From positions 1-64,000 of the forward strand of contig JAGYIP010000011.1 in assembly GCA_018402635.1 (NCBI GenBank): 64,000 bases of DNA, read 5' to 3'. A program made the position numbers and the translations under genes. The notes beneath the pieces were generated by a model. It was given only the letters and a program-made list of their open reading frames with translations, was not told the DNA's origin and made no database searches. Shown piece by piece: positions 15,932-26,654 of the stretch; the stretch's first letter is position 1; each line of letters starts with the position of its first letter. The DNA comes from Burkholderiaceae bacterium (GTDB lineage Bacteria; Pseudomonadota; Gammaproteobacteria; Burkholderiales; Burkholderiaceae_A).

Positions 15932-17968
15932 ATGATGGATGGACTCACCTTTGCCATAGCCTGTGGGGTCTTAGCAATTATCTATGCGCTTGTCTTAAGC
16001 CGATGGATTTTGGCTCAACCCGCGGGCAATGCGCGTATGCAAGAAATCGCGGCCGCCATTCAGGCCGGTGCCTCGGCCTATCTGGCTCGGCAGTACAAGA
16101 CCATTGCCGTTGTTGGGGGCATTATTTTTGTTCTTATTGCGGTCATTCCTGGCCTAGGAATACCCACCGCCATTGGCTTTGCCGTGGGTGCCATTTTGTC
16201 GGGAGCTGCAGGCTTTATTGGAATGAACATTAATGTTCGGGCCAATGTAAGAACGGCAGAGGCGGCAAAAGGAGGCATTAACGCTGCGCTCAACGTAGCC
16301 TTTAAGGGCGGTGCCGTCACCGGTATGTTCGTCATTGGCCTAGGCCTGGTTGGCGTTGCCGTGTTTTATGGTGTCATGCGCAGCCAAAGTGACGATGTGT
16401 ATGAGGCACTGCAACCGCTTATTGGCCTTGCCTTTGGCTCTTCCCTTATTTCCATCTTCGCGCGTCTTGGTGGTGGTATTTTCACCAAGGGCGCAGACGT
16501 GGGCGCTGACCTGGTTGGCAAGGTGGAGGCAGGTATTCCCGAAGACGACCCGCGCAATCCTGCTGTTATTGCCGATAACGTTGGTGACAACGTGGGCGAT
16601 TGCGCAGGCATGGCAGCCGATCTTTTTGAAACCTATGCCGTTACCGTCATTGCCACCATGCTCTTAGGGGCGCTGACCTTAAAAGGCCTTGGCGAGTCTG
16701 CCGCCATCTATCCGCTGGCCTTGGGTGGCGTGTCCATTATTGCCTCGATTATTGGCTGCTTCTTTGTCCGCTACAGTGGCACAGGCAAAATCATGACGGC
16801 GCTTTACAAGGGCCTTATTGTGGCTGCGCTGTTGTCGATTGTCTTCTTTTGGTTCGTCACCGAGGCCTTCATGGGCAACATTGCAAGCGTTGCGCCCGGT
16901 ATGACCGTTGCAAGCCTGTGGGGCTCGGCGGTGGTCGGCATTTTATTAACCGCAGCCATGGTCATTATTACCGAGTACTACACTGCCACCGAGTACGCGC
17001 CGGTGCGTCATGTAGCCAAGGCCTCAGAGACTGGGCACGCCACGAACATTATTGCTGGCATTGCTGTGTCAATGAAGTCCACCGCCTGGCCTGTTATTGC
17101 TGTGGTTCTGGCCATTCTTGCATCGCACTCTCTGGCTGGTCTTTACGGTATTGCCATTGCAGCAACCTCCATGCTGTCCATGGCGGGGATTATCGTGGCG
17201 CTTGATGCCTACGGCCCCATCACCGACAACGCCGGTGGCATTGCAGAAATGGCTGAGTTGCCGCCCGAGATTCGGAGCATTACCGACCCCCTTGATGCTG
17301 TGGGCAACACAACCAAGGCAGTCACCAAGGGCTATGCCATTGGGTCGGCAGGGCTTGCAGCACTGGTGCTTTTTGCCGACTACACCCACGCGCTTGAAAA
17401 AACCGGCCAGTCGGTATCCTTCGACCTATCAAACCACATGGTGATTGTGGGTCTCTTTATTGGTGGCCTTATTCCCTTCCTGTTTGGCGCGATGGCCATG
17501 GAGGCGGTGGGCCGCTGTGCAGGTGCAGTTGTCACCGAGGTGCGCCGCCAGTTTCGAGAAATTCCCGGCATTATGGAAGGCACGGCCAAGCCCGAGTACC
17601 ACAAGGCCGTTGACATGCTGACGGCTGCCGCCATTAAGGAAATGATGATTCCGTCGCTGCTGCCCGTCGTCGTGCCAATTGCAGTGGGACTTATTCTTGG
17701 CCCTCAGGCCTTAGGCGGCATGCTTATGGGCACCATTGTCACGGGACTCTTCGTAGCCATTTCCATGTGTACGGGAGGAGGCGCCTGGGATAACGCCAAG
17801 AAGTACATTGAAGATGGCCACCATGGTGGCAAGGGGTCTGAAGCCCACAAGGCTGCCGTAACGGGCGACACCGTAGGCGACCCCTACAAAGATACGGCAG
17901 GCCCTGCTGTAAACCCGCTTATTAAAATTATTAATATCGTGGCACTGCTTATCGTGCCTATTCTGTAA
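15932..17968 (+). CDS. hppA: K+-independent H+-translocating membrane pyrophosphatase
   Basis: The enzyme couples PPi hydrolysis to proton export and so conserves PPi energy. The 678-residue protein has about 16 membrane segments. The PPi/Mg site is intact: [20 protein letters not shown] followed by [18 protein letters not shown]. The GNTTKA motif (in [17 protein letters not shown]) carries Lys where K+-dependent enzymes have Ala, which marks the K+-independent H+-pumping class. [15 protein letters not shown] and [15 protein letters not shown] close the catalytic region. AGGGGG lies ahead of the ATG at 15932. The gene ends one base before the convergent hemY stop. Confidence 0.97.
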   Translation: MMDGLTFAIACGVLAIIYALVLSRWILAQPAGNARMQEIAAAIQAGASAYLARQYKTIAVVGGIIFVLIAVIPGLGIPTAIGFAVGAILSGAAGFIGMNINVRANVRTAEAAKGGINAALNVAFKGGAVTGMFVIGLGLVGVAVFYGVMRSQSDDVYEALQPLIGLAFGSSLISIFARLGGGIFTKGADVGADLVGKVEAGIPEDDPRNPAVIADNVGDNVGDCAGMAADLFETYAVTVIATMLLGALTLKGLGESAAIYPLALGGVSIIASIIGCFFVRYSGTGKIMTALYKGLIVAALLSIVFFWFVTEAFMGNIASVAPGMTVASLWGSAVVGILLTAAMVIITEYYTATEYAPVRHVAKASETGHATNIIAGIAVSMKSTAWPVIAVVLAILASHSLAGLYGIAIAATSMLSMAGIIVALDAYGPITDNAGGIAEMAELPPEIRSITDPLDAVGNTTKAVTKGYAIGSAGLAALVLFADYTHALEKTGQSVSFDLSNHMVIVGLFIGGLIPFLFGAMAMEAVGRCAGAVVTEVRRQFREIPGIMEGTAKPEYHKAVDMLTAAAIKEMMIPSLLPVVVPIAVGLILGPQALGGMLMGTIVTGLFVAISMCTGGGAWDNAKKYIEDGHHGGKGSEAHKAAVTGDTVGDPYKDTAGPAVNPLIKIINIVALLIVPIL

Positions 17969-17969
17969 T

Positions 17970-19202
17970 TTAGTCTGCAAGCTCCCGTGCGGTGCGAAGC
18001 GCCGCACGGCTAGCAGGAAGATCGTTCAATACGCTGTAGACCTCGGCCAAGGCCATTTGCACCTTGGCCGTTTTCTTTTGAGTGGCAGCCTGTTCAAGCC
18101 GATCTTTGGCCAACTGCCAGTCGCCTGCAGCAAGACCCAAAAGGCCCTGGGCAAGCAGGCTTGAATACTGGGTTGGCTTCGAGGACGACTGGGCAAGCCA
18201 GCCCTGTAAGCGACTAAGCTGCTCAGAAGGGTTGTCGAGGCAGCTTCCGTAGAGCTCGATAAGCGGCTCATGCAGCCCACGCTTTAAAACAGACTCAAGC
18301 ATCTGGCGGGCCTCGCGGTGTACACCTGCAGCCAGCCATGCACGTGCAATGGGGGCAACCAATGAAGGCTCCTGCTTCTCAGTTGAAGACAACAAGTCTT
18401 GGGCTGCACGTATCTGGGCCGGTGTGGCAGCTGGCGTTGCGTGCACAAGGCTTTGCTTAAGCAGCCTGCTCTTTTGTTCAAGGGCCTGCTCGGGCTGAAG
18501 GGCATGGCGATTCTCAAGCAACCGCGCAAGCCGAAAAGCCTCAGGCAGATCGAGTGTTGCCTCGGCAAGCTTTAGCATCATGCGCATGGTGTGAATCTGC
18601 TTGCGCTCGGAGGCAAGCTCTGTGGAGAGAATGGCCTTGGCCTTTTCGGGGTCACGGTCGTCAAGGGCAAACATGGCCTGGGTTAATGCCTGAAGCTGTG
18701 GATGGTCCACCTTCTGTCCATCGGTGTTCAATCGTTCAAGCCAGTAATCGCGCAGGCTGTAGTCGTTGATTTGATGGGCTGCGCGCGAGGCGAGAGCCGC
18801 AGCCAGCCGCATGAGCGAATCGGTTGGCGCGCTTAGCGCGCGGAAATCGCGCTCAAACCGCTTGGCCGAACTGGTCACACGTGCGAAACGGCCCTCGAAG
18901 TAATCAAGCACCATGTCGGCAAGTGCCGAGAGCCTTTTGGCCTCCCGACTGCGCTGACGAAAACCACGAATTCGGTCGGGAAAGGCGCGCAGCCAGTCCC
19001 AGGTGCGCACCCAGACGACAGCAACCAAGAGCAATGCCAGAAGCGCGAAAATGGCGGTTGCCAGCGAGAGGTCGATTCGAAGATCGTCCCACCAGACGCT
19101 GACCATGCCCCCCTTAGACTGCAGGGCCAGCACGAGCCCAATAAGCACAGCGAGCCCAATGAGCTTGGCAAGAAACCACTTCATGGGTGAGTTCCTTGTC
19201 AT
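17970..19202 (-). CDS. hemY: HemY domain protein
   Basis: This is the proteobacterial HemY of the hemCDXY cluster, a membrane-anchored TPR-like protein, and not the protoporphyrinogen oxidase of Bacillus. The 410-residue product has two N-terminal membrane segments (about 9-27 and 45-65) and the family stretch WDWLRAFPDRIRGFRQRSRE. A long helical repeat region follows (RDPEKAKAILSTEL, LPEAFRLARLLENRHALQ). Its role in heme synthesis is unresolved. The start overlaps the hemX stop (ATGA). It is last in the hemC-D-X-Y operon. Confidence 0.9.
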   Translation of the reverse strand: MTRNSPMKWFLAKLIGLAVLIGLVLALQSKGGMVSVWWDDLRIDLSLATAIFALLALLLVAVVWVRTWDWLRAFPDRIRGFRQRSREAKRLSALADMVLDYFEGRFARVTSSAKRFERDFRALSAPTDSLMRLAAALASRAAHQINDYSLRDYWLERLNTDGQKVDHPQLQALTQAMFALDDRDPEKAKAILSTELASERKQIHTMRMMLKLAEATLDLPEAFRLARLLENRHALQPEQALEQKSRLLKQSLVHATPAATPAQIRAAQDLLSSTEKQEPSLVAPIARAWLAAGVHREARQMLESVLKRGLHEPLIELYGSCLDNPSEQLSRLQGWLAQSSSKPTQYSSLLAQGLLGLAAGDWQLAKDRLEQAATQKKTAKVQMALAEVYSVLNDLPASRAALRTARELAD

Positions 19203-20170
19203 TGCAAAGACTCAACCTGACGTCTTAGCCCTGAGAACTCGGCCTGCAGCTGAAAGACCTTGGGGTCGGCTCGATCGAAGTGACGTTCAAGAAGCAGCTC
19301 TGTCTGCTCGAGCTCACGGCCCGCATGCGCCACCTCGCCAAGCAAAAGGGCAAGTCGTGCTGCCGCCAGCTGGGCCTGCATCTGCTGACTTACCAGTTGG
19401 TAAAAAGCCTGGGGCTGGGCAGCAAGGTCGGGGCCTTGAACAGTCTGCACCCGCACAAGGCTCTGCAAGAACTGCAGGCTTTTTTCAAAGACACCGGGCT
19501 CAAGCATTGGGGCATCGGGCTGCTCTGCTGCGCCAGCAAGAAGACTACCCGAGGGTTTGGGCATGGCTGCCTCGGGCAGGCTAGGCTTTTGAGGCCCGGC
19601 AGGCAAGGCCGATAGCGAGCGAGACAGCCTATCGATATCCTCAAGTGCCTTTCTAAAAGCGGGGTCAAGCTGGGGTGCCGGTCGAATGGGTGCGGGGGGC
19701 TCGGCCGCAATAGAGGCTGAGCCCTGCGTGGCGCCACCCAATGCACTGGCCGGTGGGTCAGACGGGCTGCCCGGGCCCAAGGAGCCTGCACCGCCTAAGG
19801 ACGTACCCGTTGAAGGCGCCTGAGACGAAGCGCCCTCGTTGTCTGAAGACGACTGCGATGCCGTGTTGGAACCGTTGTCGACAGGCTGCTGCGAGACCGA
19901 GGCGGGCAAAAGCCAGGCAGGAAGCTGCACATTCCAGCTAAGAAGCTCTCGGGCAACGGTCTCGTTGTTCTTCACCAAATAACCAGCCCCCGCAACAAGA
20001 ACCAATACAAGAACGAGCAGAAGCACGAGGACGGCCTTTAGGTTTGAGCCCGTTGTTGAGGGTGTGCTGGCAGCACCCGCAGAAGACCCCGAAGGGCTGG
20101 CCTGTCGCGAGTCGTCGCTGGTCGTTGCGGCTGCAGGTTTTTCAGTGGTGGATGAATCGGAAGTGGTCAT
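19199..20170 (-). CDS. hemX: HemX family membrane protein
   Basis: The 323-residue product has a Ser/Thr/Ala-rich N-terminus, one membrane segment at about 45-66 (AVLVLLLVLVLVLVAGAGYL) and a second low-complexity Ser/Gly/Pro/Ala stretch at about 95-170. The helical C-terminal part with SLVRVQTVQG and QAFYQLVSQQMQAQL resembles HemX. HemX lacks the methyltransferase domain sometimes given in its name. The two low-complexity linkers make the protein look unusually disordered outside the anchor. It is placed between hemD and hemY, with four bases shared with hemY. Confidence 0.85.
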   Translation of the reverse strand: MTTSDSSTTEKPAAATTSDDSRQASPSGSSAGAASTPSTTGSNLKAVLVLLLVLVLVLVAGAGYLVKNNETVARELLSWNVQLPAWLLPASVSQQPVDNGSNTASQSSSDNEGASSQAPSTGTSLGGAGSLGPGSPSDPPASALGGATQGSASIAAEPPAPIRPAPQLDPAFRKALEDIDRLSRSLSALPAGPQKPSLPEAAMPKPSGSLLAGAAEQPDAPMLEPGVFEKSLQFLQSLVRVQTVQGPDLAAQPQAFYQLVSQQMQAQLAAARLALLLGEVAHAGRELEQTELLLERHFDRADPKVFQLQAEFSGLRRQVESLQ

Positions 20171-20179
20171 GTGCTTAGT

Positions 20180-20995
20180 TTAGTCGTTCATGCGCGACAA
20201 CTCGATGACCTTCGTAATAATCGTCTGAGGATTGAGGTCTGCGAGTTGATAAATTCGATGCACAGAGGCTTTTTCAAGCGCTTGCGCAATTTTGCTGTGA
20301 TGGCAAAGCCAAAACACTTCTTTAGGGTTGAATCCATTTTTCTGCAGGCCTGAGATGGCTGGATCCACCAAGGCCGAGCTTGAGACCAACAGACAAGCCA
20401 AGGAGCACTCAGTGGTCGCAGGCGAGAGTTCCAAGGGGAGGTCGATGCGTTCGTACAGACCAAAGCGCGCGGTTCGAAGGCCGCTTGCGCGAAGGCCTAG
20501 GGCGAGATCGGGCTGATTGGTGGTGGATTCCAACAAGACAAAAAGTCTATTGGCTTGTTGCGCAGGCGCCCCGGTGTTGGCCTGAAAGATCTCCAGAAAA
20601 GCCTCAACACCGGAGCCTTTTGGTGGCGAGGTCACCACGGGGTCGAGCCCATAGGCCTGCGCCCATGCAGCCAAGCTGCTTGCAGACCCCGGGCCCACGG
20701 CAAAAAGCGCAGGCTTATGCGAAAGCCCTTTCGCCAGCTCTTCGCAGAGTGCCGGCATACCCTGCAGGGCCTCGACCGAGGCTGGGCTTGTGGCAACAAG
20801 CGCCATTGCACTGCTGTCTTTTGCCTCGGAGGCCCTGAGATCGAACCATTGTTTAATCAATTGATCCTGCGGCAGCCGGCGTAAAGATTGCAAAGGCGCT
20901 GCCACGTATGACAGGTTCGGTGCTTGAAGACCGCTCGTACCCGACTCCCAGACAGGCCGTGTGTCGATGACCAGCGCAGGTTTAGCGCCGTTCAC
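20180..20995 (-). CDS. hemD: Uroporphyrinogen-III synthase
   Basis: It cyclises hydroxymethylbilane to uroporphyrinogen III. The family is poorly conserved, so the call leans on context. The product is about 271 residues and has two Rossmann-like halves with VIDTRP near the start, LFAVGPGSASSLAAWA and LLVSSSALVDP. The GTG at 20995 lies just after the hemC stop and is the likely start; the ORF extends further into hemC but that part is antisense-free coding of hemC in another frame. The LHHS-type ending (WLCHHSKIAQAL) is typical of betaproteobacterial HemD. Confidence 0.85.
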   Translation of the reverse strand: MNGAKPALVIDTRPVWESGTSGLQAPNLSYVAAPLQSLRRLPQDQLIKQWFDLRASEAKDSSAMALVATSPASVEALQGMPALCEELAKGLSHKPALFAVGPGSASSLAAWAQAYGLDPVVTSPPKGSGVEAFLEIFQANTGAPAQQANRLFVLLESTTNQPDLALGLRASGLRTARFGLYERIDLPLELSPATTECSLACLLVSSSALVDPAISGLQKNGFNPKEVFWLCHHSKIAQALEKASVHRIYQLADLNPQTIITKVIELSRMND

Positions 20996-20999
20996 GGCA

Positions 21000-21914
21000 T
21001 TAAGAGGCCTGATTAAGCGTCGCCATAATCGTATCGGCCCCCATGCCTCGTAGCTCTTGCGCCGCCTGCATGCCAAGGGCCTCGGGCTGCTCCCCTTGAA
21101 GGTCAACTGCATGCAGAACTGAGCCATCGGGCATGCCAAGCCTTGCGCGTAGGCGAAGCTGGCCGTTGGCCTCACGTGTGCAATAGGCTGCAAGCGGCAC
21201 CTGGCAGCTTCCGCCTAGGGCACGCGATACCGCTCGCTCGGCGCGAACCTCTTCAAAGGTGTTTGCATCTGCAAGGCTTGAGACCAGGGCATGGCTTGGC
21301 TGGTCTCCTGCCCGAATTTCAATGCCCAAGGCGCCCTGCCCCGCAGCAGGAAGCATGAGCTCCGGGGCAATGACCTGACGAATACGCTCGACAAGCCCAA
21401 GGCGCTTGAGACCGGCTGCAGCTAAAATAATGGCCTGCATCTCTCCGCGGTCAAGCTTGGCAAGCCGGGTATCAAGATTACCCCGCAATGGAACAATTTT
21501 AAGATGGGGAAACCGATGACGCAGCTGGGATTCACGACGAAGGCTGCTGGTACCCACCACGGCCCCATTGGGCAGGGACTCTAGGCTTTCAAACTCTGAG
21601 GAAACAAAGGCGTCACGGGGGTCTTCGCGCAGCATGACAGCGGCAAGCTCAAAACCCTCGGGCAGTTCCATGGGCACGTCTTTTAGGGAGTGCACGGCCA
21701 GATGCGCCCTGCCCTCGGCAAGCGCGGTCTCAAGCTCTTTGACAAAAAGCCCCTTGCCACCAACCTTGGAGAGCGTCTTGTCAAGAATCTGGTCGCCACG
21801 GGTGGTCATGCCCAGTATGCTCACAGCCTGACCCGAGGACTTCTGCAGTAAAGACTGGACATGCTCGGCCTGCCACATGGCAAGACGGCTTTCACGTGAT
21901 GCGATGATCCACAT
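21000..21914 (-). CDS. hemC: Porphobilinogen deaminase (hydroxymethylbilane synthase)
   Basis: The enzyme joins four porphobilinogens into hydroxymethylbilane. From the ATG at 21914 ([19 protein letters not shown]) it has 304 residues, the usual length. The cofactor-binding Cys lies in [14 protein letters not shown]. Other family segments are [18 protein letters not shown] and [14 protein letters not shown]. The longer ORF to 22052 runs into the ATPase gene and is rejected. No ribosome site precedes the ATG, and TACACT lies nine bases upstream, so the mRNA may be leaderless. It heads the hemC-D-X-Y operon. Confidence 0.96.
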   Translation of the reverse strand: MWIIASRESRLAMWQAEHVQSLLQKSSGQAVSILGMTTRGDQILDKTLSKVGGKGLFVKELETALAEGRAHLAVHSLKDVPMELPEGFELAAVMLREDPRDAFVSSEFESLESLPNGAVVGTSSLRRESQLRHRFPHLKIVPLRGNLDTRLAKLDRGEMQAIILAAAGLKRLGLVERIRQVIAPELMLPAAGQGALGIEIRAGDQPSHALVSSLADANTFEEVRAERAVSRALGGSCQVPLAAYCTREANGQLRLRARLGMPDGSVLHAVDLQGEQPEALGMQAAQELRGMGADTIMATLNQAS

Positions 21915-21945
21915 AATTCGTACAGTGTAATGCAGCTGTAACGAA

Positions 21946-23085
21946 TTAGATTGGTAACTCAATTGGAGACACCACGCGGGCACTGTCTCCAATGGGCCAG
22001 CCCTCGCGCACTGGTGCAACCACCCATGCCTCGTGCACACCGACGTCTTCACATGCCTGCCAAAATCCCTTGGTTACAGTGGGCGCCGACGAGAGCTTTG
22101 CCTCAATGCCGACCAGCCGGCCTTCATGCTCGATAACCAGGTCCAGCTCCGCGCCGGCCGAGGTACGGTAGAAGTTGGTGGGTGTTCCTGCAGGTAATCG
22201 GGCGCAGATCTGTTCCACCACAAAGCCTTCCCAAGAGGCGCCCGATGCGGGATGACCGGCCAAGGCCTCAGCATCACGAATTCCGAGCAATGCATGCAAG
22301 AGCCCTGTGTCGCGAAGGTAGATCTTTGGAGACTTCACAAGTCGCTTTCCAAGATTTGCATGCCAAGGCTCAAGCCGGCGCACAACAAGCGCATCAACCA
22401 GGTGGTCCAGCCAACGGCTCACGGTGGGAGCAGACACCCCAAGAGAACGCGACAAAACCGACGCATTTAAAAGTTGCCCATTTAAATGCGCAAGCATGCG
22501 CCAGAATCGCCCCATGCTTGGGGGGTCTACGCCAATGCCAAGCGCGGGGAGATCCACATTCAAAAAATGCCGAATGAAGTCTTGTCGCCACTGCCAGGAG
22601 TCTTCATCAGCCGGTGGGGTGTAGCTGCCAGGAAAACCTCCCCGCACCCATAGCTGCTCGATATCCTCAAACCGCTGCGCGACTTCGGGCAAGAGCAGCG
22701 GCGCCATGTCAATGACTTCTAGCCGCCCGGCAAGAGTCTGCGCCTGACGAAGCAGCTGAAAAGAGGCCGATCCAAGCAGAAGAAACCGCCCTACCCTACG
22801 ATCGGCATCAATCTCTGCGCGTAACTCCGAGAAAAGTTCGGCCAGATTCTGCACCTCGTCAAGCACCATCAGAGATCCGCGGCGCGAGGCGAAAAATCGG
22901 GGCGGGTCGGCGAGCTTGGACTGATCGGCGGCGGTCTCTAGGTCAAGATAAATCGAATCCGGGCGCACGGCGGCAGCAGCGCGGGCAAGTGTTGTTTTGC
23001 CCACCTGTCGAGGGCCAAGGATTGCCACGGCTGGGCTTCGAGCCAATGCACGATCGACCTTAGTAGTAGCAAGACGCTTGAACAT
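21946..23085 (-). CDS. AAA_14/DUF4143 family ATPase (copy 2)
   Basis: The 379-residue protein has Walker A ([17 protein letters not shown]), Walker B ([16 protein letters not shown]), [13 protein letters not shown], and a DUF4143 half with [21 protein letters not shown]. The nuclease-like pattern is [20 protein letters not shown]. Architecture and motifs match copy 1 at 10734-11903, but sequence divergence is large, so this is not a recent duplication. It separates hemC from argH, genes that are adjacent or divergent in relatives, which suggests insertion. The AAGG before the ATG lies inside the adjacent inverted repeat. Confidence 0.88.
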   Translation of the reverse strand: MFKRLATTKVDRALARSPAVAILGPRQVGKTTLARAAAAVRPDSIYLDLETAADQSKLADPPRFFASRRGSLMVLDEVQNLAELFSELRAEIDADRRVGRFLLLGSASFQLLRQAQTLAGRLEVIDMAPLLLPEVAQRFEDIEQLWVRGGFPGSYTPPADEDSWQWRQDFIRHFLNVDLPALGIGVDPPSMGRFWRMLAHLNGQLLNASVLSRSLGVSAPTVSRWLDHLVDALVVRRLEPWHANLGKRLVKSPKIYLRDTGLLHALLGIRDAEALAGHPASGASWEGFVVEQICARLPAGTPTNFYRTSAGAELDLVIEHEGRLVGIEAKLSSAPTVTKGFWQACEDVGVHEAWVVAPVREGWPIGDSARVVSPIELPI

Positions 23086-23086
23086 C

Positions 23087-23121
23087 CTTGCAATTTAAAC
23101 ATTGCATATTCAAATTGCAAG
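23087..23121. promoter_or_regulatory. 35-bp inverted repeat at the start of DUF4143 ATPase copy 2
   Basis: CTTGCAATTT and AAATTGCAAG form perfect 10-bp arms around 15 bases. On the ATPase coding strand one half reads GCAATTTGAA, matching GCAAATTGAA of the copy 1 palindrome at nine of ten positions. The element ends one base from the ATG and covers the likely ribosome site, so a bound protein would block expression. Confidence 0.6.
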
Positions 23122-23231
23122 AAAAAAATGTTCTCAAAAGAGAGGCGGATAACGACCGCTGGCATGCCAGATGGTAAAACGGCATTCGCGCGATGCAATA
23201 ATACCTCTCACCGCCATAATGCAATGCAGCC

Positions 23232-24629
23232 ATGACAAATTCCTTAAACAAAAAAAATGAAGCCTGGTCGGGCCGCTTTACAGAGCCCGTCTCCGAACTT
23301 GTGCAGCGCTACACTGCCTCGGTGGGCTTTGACCAGCGGCTTGCCGAGGTTGATATTCAGGGCTCGCTGGCCCATGCCGAGATGCTCTGCCATGTGGGCC
23401 TACTTTCAAAAGACGACCTGCAGGCCATTGAAAAGGGCATGGCCGCCATTCTTGAAGAAGTTCGCGCAGGCCGCTTTGAATGGTCTGTGGCCCTTGAGGA
23501 CGTCCACCTGAATATTGAAAAGCGGCTAACCGATCTTGTGGGCGATGCGGGCAAGCGGCTTCACACCGCTCGCAGTCGTAACGACCAGGTGGCCACCGAC
23601 ATTCGGCTTTGGCTGCGCGCAGAAATAGATGCCATTCGACTCGATCTCAAGGCCTTGCGGCTTGCGCTTATCAACCAGGCGCAGGCTCATGCTGACACCA
23701 TCATGCCGGGCTTTACCCATCTTCAGGTGGCCCAACCCATTAGCTTTGGCCATCACATGCTGGCCTACGAGGCCATGTTTGCCCGCGACGACGAGCGGCT
23801 GGTGGATGCGCGTCGCAGAGTGAACCGACTGCCCCTGGGTGCGGCCGCGCTTGCCGGTACAAGCTACCCCATTGACCGGCAACGGGTGGCAAAAACGCTG
23901 GGCTTTGAGGCCCTGTGCGAGAACTCGCTTGATGCTGTAAGCGACCGTGACTTTGCCATTGAGTTCACCGCCGCCTGCGCGCTGATCATGACCCATATCT
24001 CGCGGCTGTCCGAGGAGCTTATTCTTTGGATGACGAGCCGCTACGGCTTTATTAAGCTGCCCGACCGTTTCTGCACGGGCTCCTCCATCATGCCCCAGAA
24101 GAAAAACCCCGATGTGCCTGAGCTTGCACGGGGCAAGACTGGCCGGGTGAACGGGCATTTGGTGGCTCTGCTAACGCTGATGAAGGGCCAGCCCCTTGCC
24201 TACAACAAGGACAACCAAGAGGACAAAGAGCCTTTGTTCGACACGGCCGATACCGTGCGCGATACCTTGAAGGCCTTTGCTGACATGGTGGCAGGCCTTG
24301 AGCCCCAGGCTGAAGCCATGCGCGCTGCCGTGCTTGAGGGCTATGCCACCGCAACCGACCTGGCAGATTATTTAGTGAAGAAGGGTCTAGCCTTTCGGGA
24401 TGCCCACGAGGCCGTGGCCCTTGCCGTGCGTAAAGCCGTAGACAAGCAGTGCGGCCTGGAAGATCTTTCCTTGGTCGAACTGCAAAGCTTTCATGCCCTT
24501 ATTGAAGACGATGTCTATGAGGTCCTGCGCCCTGAAGGGTCCATGCAGGCCAGAGACCATGTCGGCGGAACAGCACCTAGCCAGGTAAGGCTGCAGGCGG
24601 CCAAAGCCAAAAAGCTCTTAGACGTCTAA
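23232..24629 (+). CDS. argH: Argininosuccinate lyase
   Basis: The last step of arginine synthesis splits argininosuccinate into arginine and fumarate. The 465-residue product has the superfamily signature [20 protein letters not shown], the N-terminal [14 protein letters not shown], and [19 protein letters not shown]. All are typical for ArgH. It is convergent with lpdA and overlaps its stop by four bases. The 23122-23231 leader contains TAATAC-like promoter sequence but nothing definite. Confidence 0.97.
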   Translation: MTNSLNKKNEAWSGRFTEPVSELVQRYTASVGFDQRLAEVDIQGSLAHAEMLCHVGLLSKDDLQAIEKGMAAILEEVRAGRFEWSVALEDVHLNIEKRLTDLVGDAGKRLHTARSRNDQVATDIRLWLRAEIDAIRLDLKALRLALINQAQAHADTIMPGFTHLQVAQPISFGHHMLAYEAMFARDDERLVDARRRVNRLPLGAAALAGTSYPIDRQRVAKTLGFEALCENSLDAVSDRDFAIEFTAACALIMTHISRLSEELILWMTSRYGFIKLPDRFCTGSSIMPQKKNPDVPELARGKTGRVNGHLVALLTLMKGQPLAYNKDNQEDKEPLFDTADTVRDTLKAFADMVAGLEPQAEAMRAAVLEGYATATDLADYLVKKGLAFRDAHEAVALAVRKAVDKQCGLEDLSLVELQSFHALIEDDVYEVLRPEGSMQARDHVGGTAPSQVRLQAAKAKKLLDV

Positions 24630-26643
24630 CGTTTTTTTGTTGGAGGCAGGTCGGTGCAAATGCCTTCAAAGACTTCAGCCACCATGCCAATGGATTCGCC
24701 CAGGGTAGGATGAGGATGAATGGTCTTGCCAATGTCGGTTGGGTCGCAGCCCATTTCAATGGCCAAAGCCAGCTCGCCAATCATGTCACCTGCATGGGTA
24801 CCCACAATGCCACCGCCCACAACAAGGTGGCTCTCGGCATCCACCAATAATTTGGTGAAGCCTTCGTCACGGCCATTGGCAATGGCTCGGCCGGAGGCGG
24901 CCCACGGAAAAACAGCCTTTTCAATTCTAACGCCCTTGGCCTTGGCCTCGTCTTCGGTAAGGCCCACCCAGGCCACTTCCGGATCAGTATAGGCAACAGA
25001 GGGAATAACACGGGCATCGAAGAAGGACTTCTGCCCTGCCGCGGCTTCAGCTGCCACATGCCCTTCATGAACAGCCTTGTGGGCAAGCATGGGCTGACCG
25101 ACGATGTCGCCAATGGCAAAAATATGGCCCTGTCTCGTGCGCATCTGGGTGTCCACATTCAGAAAGCCTTTGTCGTCTACTTCAACGCCAGCACGTTCTG
25201 CCGCAATGGCCTTGCCATTGGGCCTGCGACCAACCGCCTGCAAGACAAGGTCGTAGCATTGCGGCTCTGCCGGTGCCTTGCCACCTTCAAAGCGAACATA
25301 AATACCGTCGGCTTTGGCCTCGGCCCCAACGGTCTTGCTTCCTAACCAAATGTTGTCGAACCGATGCTCGTTGAACTTCTGCCAGACCTTCACAAGGTCG
25401 CGGTCCGCGCCCATCATCAGGCCGTCCATCATCTCGACAACATCAACGCGGGCACCTAGCGTTGAATACACGGTGGCCATCTCCAGCCCAATAATTCCTC
25501 CGCCAATAACAAGCATTCGCTTGGGCTGTTGGCGAAGCTCAAGTGCGCCGGTTGAGGTCATCACGCGAGGGTCGTTCGGAAGAAAAGGCAGCTTCACGGC
25601 CTCAGAGCCTGCCGCCACAATGGCCTTTCCAAACTTAATAACCTGCTTGACCCCTTTGTCGTTCGTGACTTCGATATGAAAGGAGTCAAGGAACTGGCCT
25701 ACACCTTGCACCACGGTTACCTTACGGGCCTTGGCCATGCCCGAAAGACCACCGGTGAGTTTGCCCACTACTTTTTCTTTCCAGCCACGAAGCTTGTCGA
25801 GATCGACCTGAGGCTCACCAAAAGAAATGCCGTGGGCCGCCATGGTCTTGGTCTCGTCCATGACCGCAGCCACGTGCAACAGCGCTTTAGACGGAATGCA
25901 GCCGACGTTCAGGCAGACACCACCCAGGGTGCCAAAACGTTCCACCAACACCGTGCCCATGCCAAGGTCTGCGGCTCGAAAGGCGGCGGAGTAGCCCCCT
26001 GGGCCGGCGCCAAGCACGAGCATCTCGGTCTCGAGGTCGGCTTTGCCCATGTAGGTTTGAAGGGGCGAGTGGGAGGCGGCAGCGACGAGCGTTACTGATG
26101 GAGCGCTGGCTATTGACCCCTCGGGCGAGGACTTCACGCCCTCGGCGCCAACAGCCCTCGCTCCTAGCGATGTAACAGCCGAGGCTGAGATGGCCTCCGA
26201 AGACGTGATCTTTTCGGCTGAGGAGGGTGTCTCAGTCGCAGGCGGTGCATGCAGAGGCAGAGCGGCGCAGCGGAAACGAACCCTTCGGCGCCAACAGTCA
26301 TCGCTCCTAGTGATGTAACAGCCGAGGCTGAGATGGCCTCCGAAGACGTGATCTTCTCGGCTGAGGAGGGCGTCTCAGCCACAGGCGGTGATGCGGAGAC
26401 AAGCGGCGCAGCGTCAATAACGCCAAGCACCGAGCCCTCACCCACCTTATCGCCCACCTTCACCGACAGACTAATAAGCTTGCCCGCATGCGAGCTCGGT
26501 ATCTCCATCGAGGCCTTGTCACTCTCCACCGTAATAAGGCTCTGCTCCACCGACAAAGAATCCCCCGGCGACACCAAAACCTCAATAATCTCCACCTCTT
26601 TAAAGTCCCCAATGTCCGGAACCTTGATCTCAATGTGTGCCAT
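24626..26643 (-). CDS. lpdA: Dihydrolipoamide dehydrogenase with N-terminal lipoyl domain (frameshift in linker)
   Basis: E3 of the pyruvate dehydrogenase complex reoxidises dihydrolipoamide with FAD and NAD+. The ATG at 26643 opens a lipoyl domain ([11 protein letters not shown], lipoyl Lys about 44) identical in protein to that of aceF. A Ser/Ala/Glu-rich linker follows. The frame shifts by one base near 26240-26262. The next frame stays open from the linker into the E3 core: [13 protein letters not shown], the redox-active pair in [19 protein letters not shown] site [10 protein letters not shown], and active-site HPHPTLGE near the end. The linker contains a 105-bp direct repeat (26143-26247 and 26286-26390). 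A separate short E3 starting at the GTG at 26137 is possible but would lose the lipoyl domain. Confidence 0.9.
26143..26390. repeat. 105-bp direct repeat in lpdA linker
   Basis: Positions 26143-26247 and 26286-26390 are near-identical and encode the linker unit [19 protein letters not shown] in duplicate. A third related copy lies in the aceF linker at about 27747-27820. The array probably arose by slippage or exchange between the two genes. It sits on either side of the lpdA frameshift. Confidence 0.8.
26409..26643. repeat. Lipoyl-domain repeat, copy in lpdA
   Basis: This 235-bp stretch matches 27908-28142 in aceF in the same orientation. I find one difference by eye (CCCTCACCC against CCCTCTCCC). 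Both begin at the start codon of their gene and end with the lipoyl domain. Confidence 0.9.
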
Positions 26644-26654
26644 GACGGGGTTCC

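Noticed and set aside
17970-19202. Protoporphyrinogen oxidase for hemY
   Set aside because: The protein has two membrane anchors and helical repeats, without an FAD Rossmann motif. It is the unrelated proteobacterial HemY.
22938-23198. Small ORFs starting inside the inverted repeat before DUF4143 copy 2
   Set aside because: They use ATG codons created by the palindrome and read out of frame into the ATPase gene, with no conserved product.
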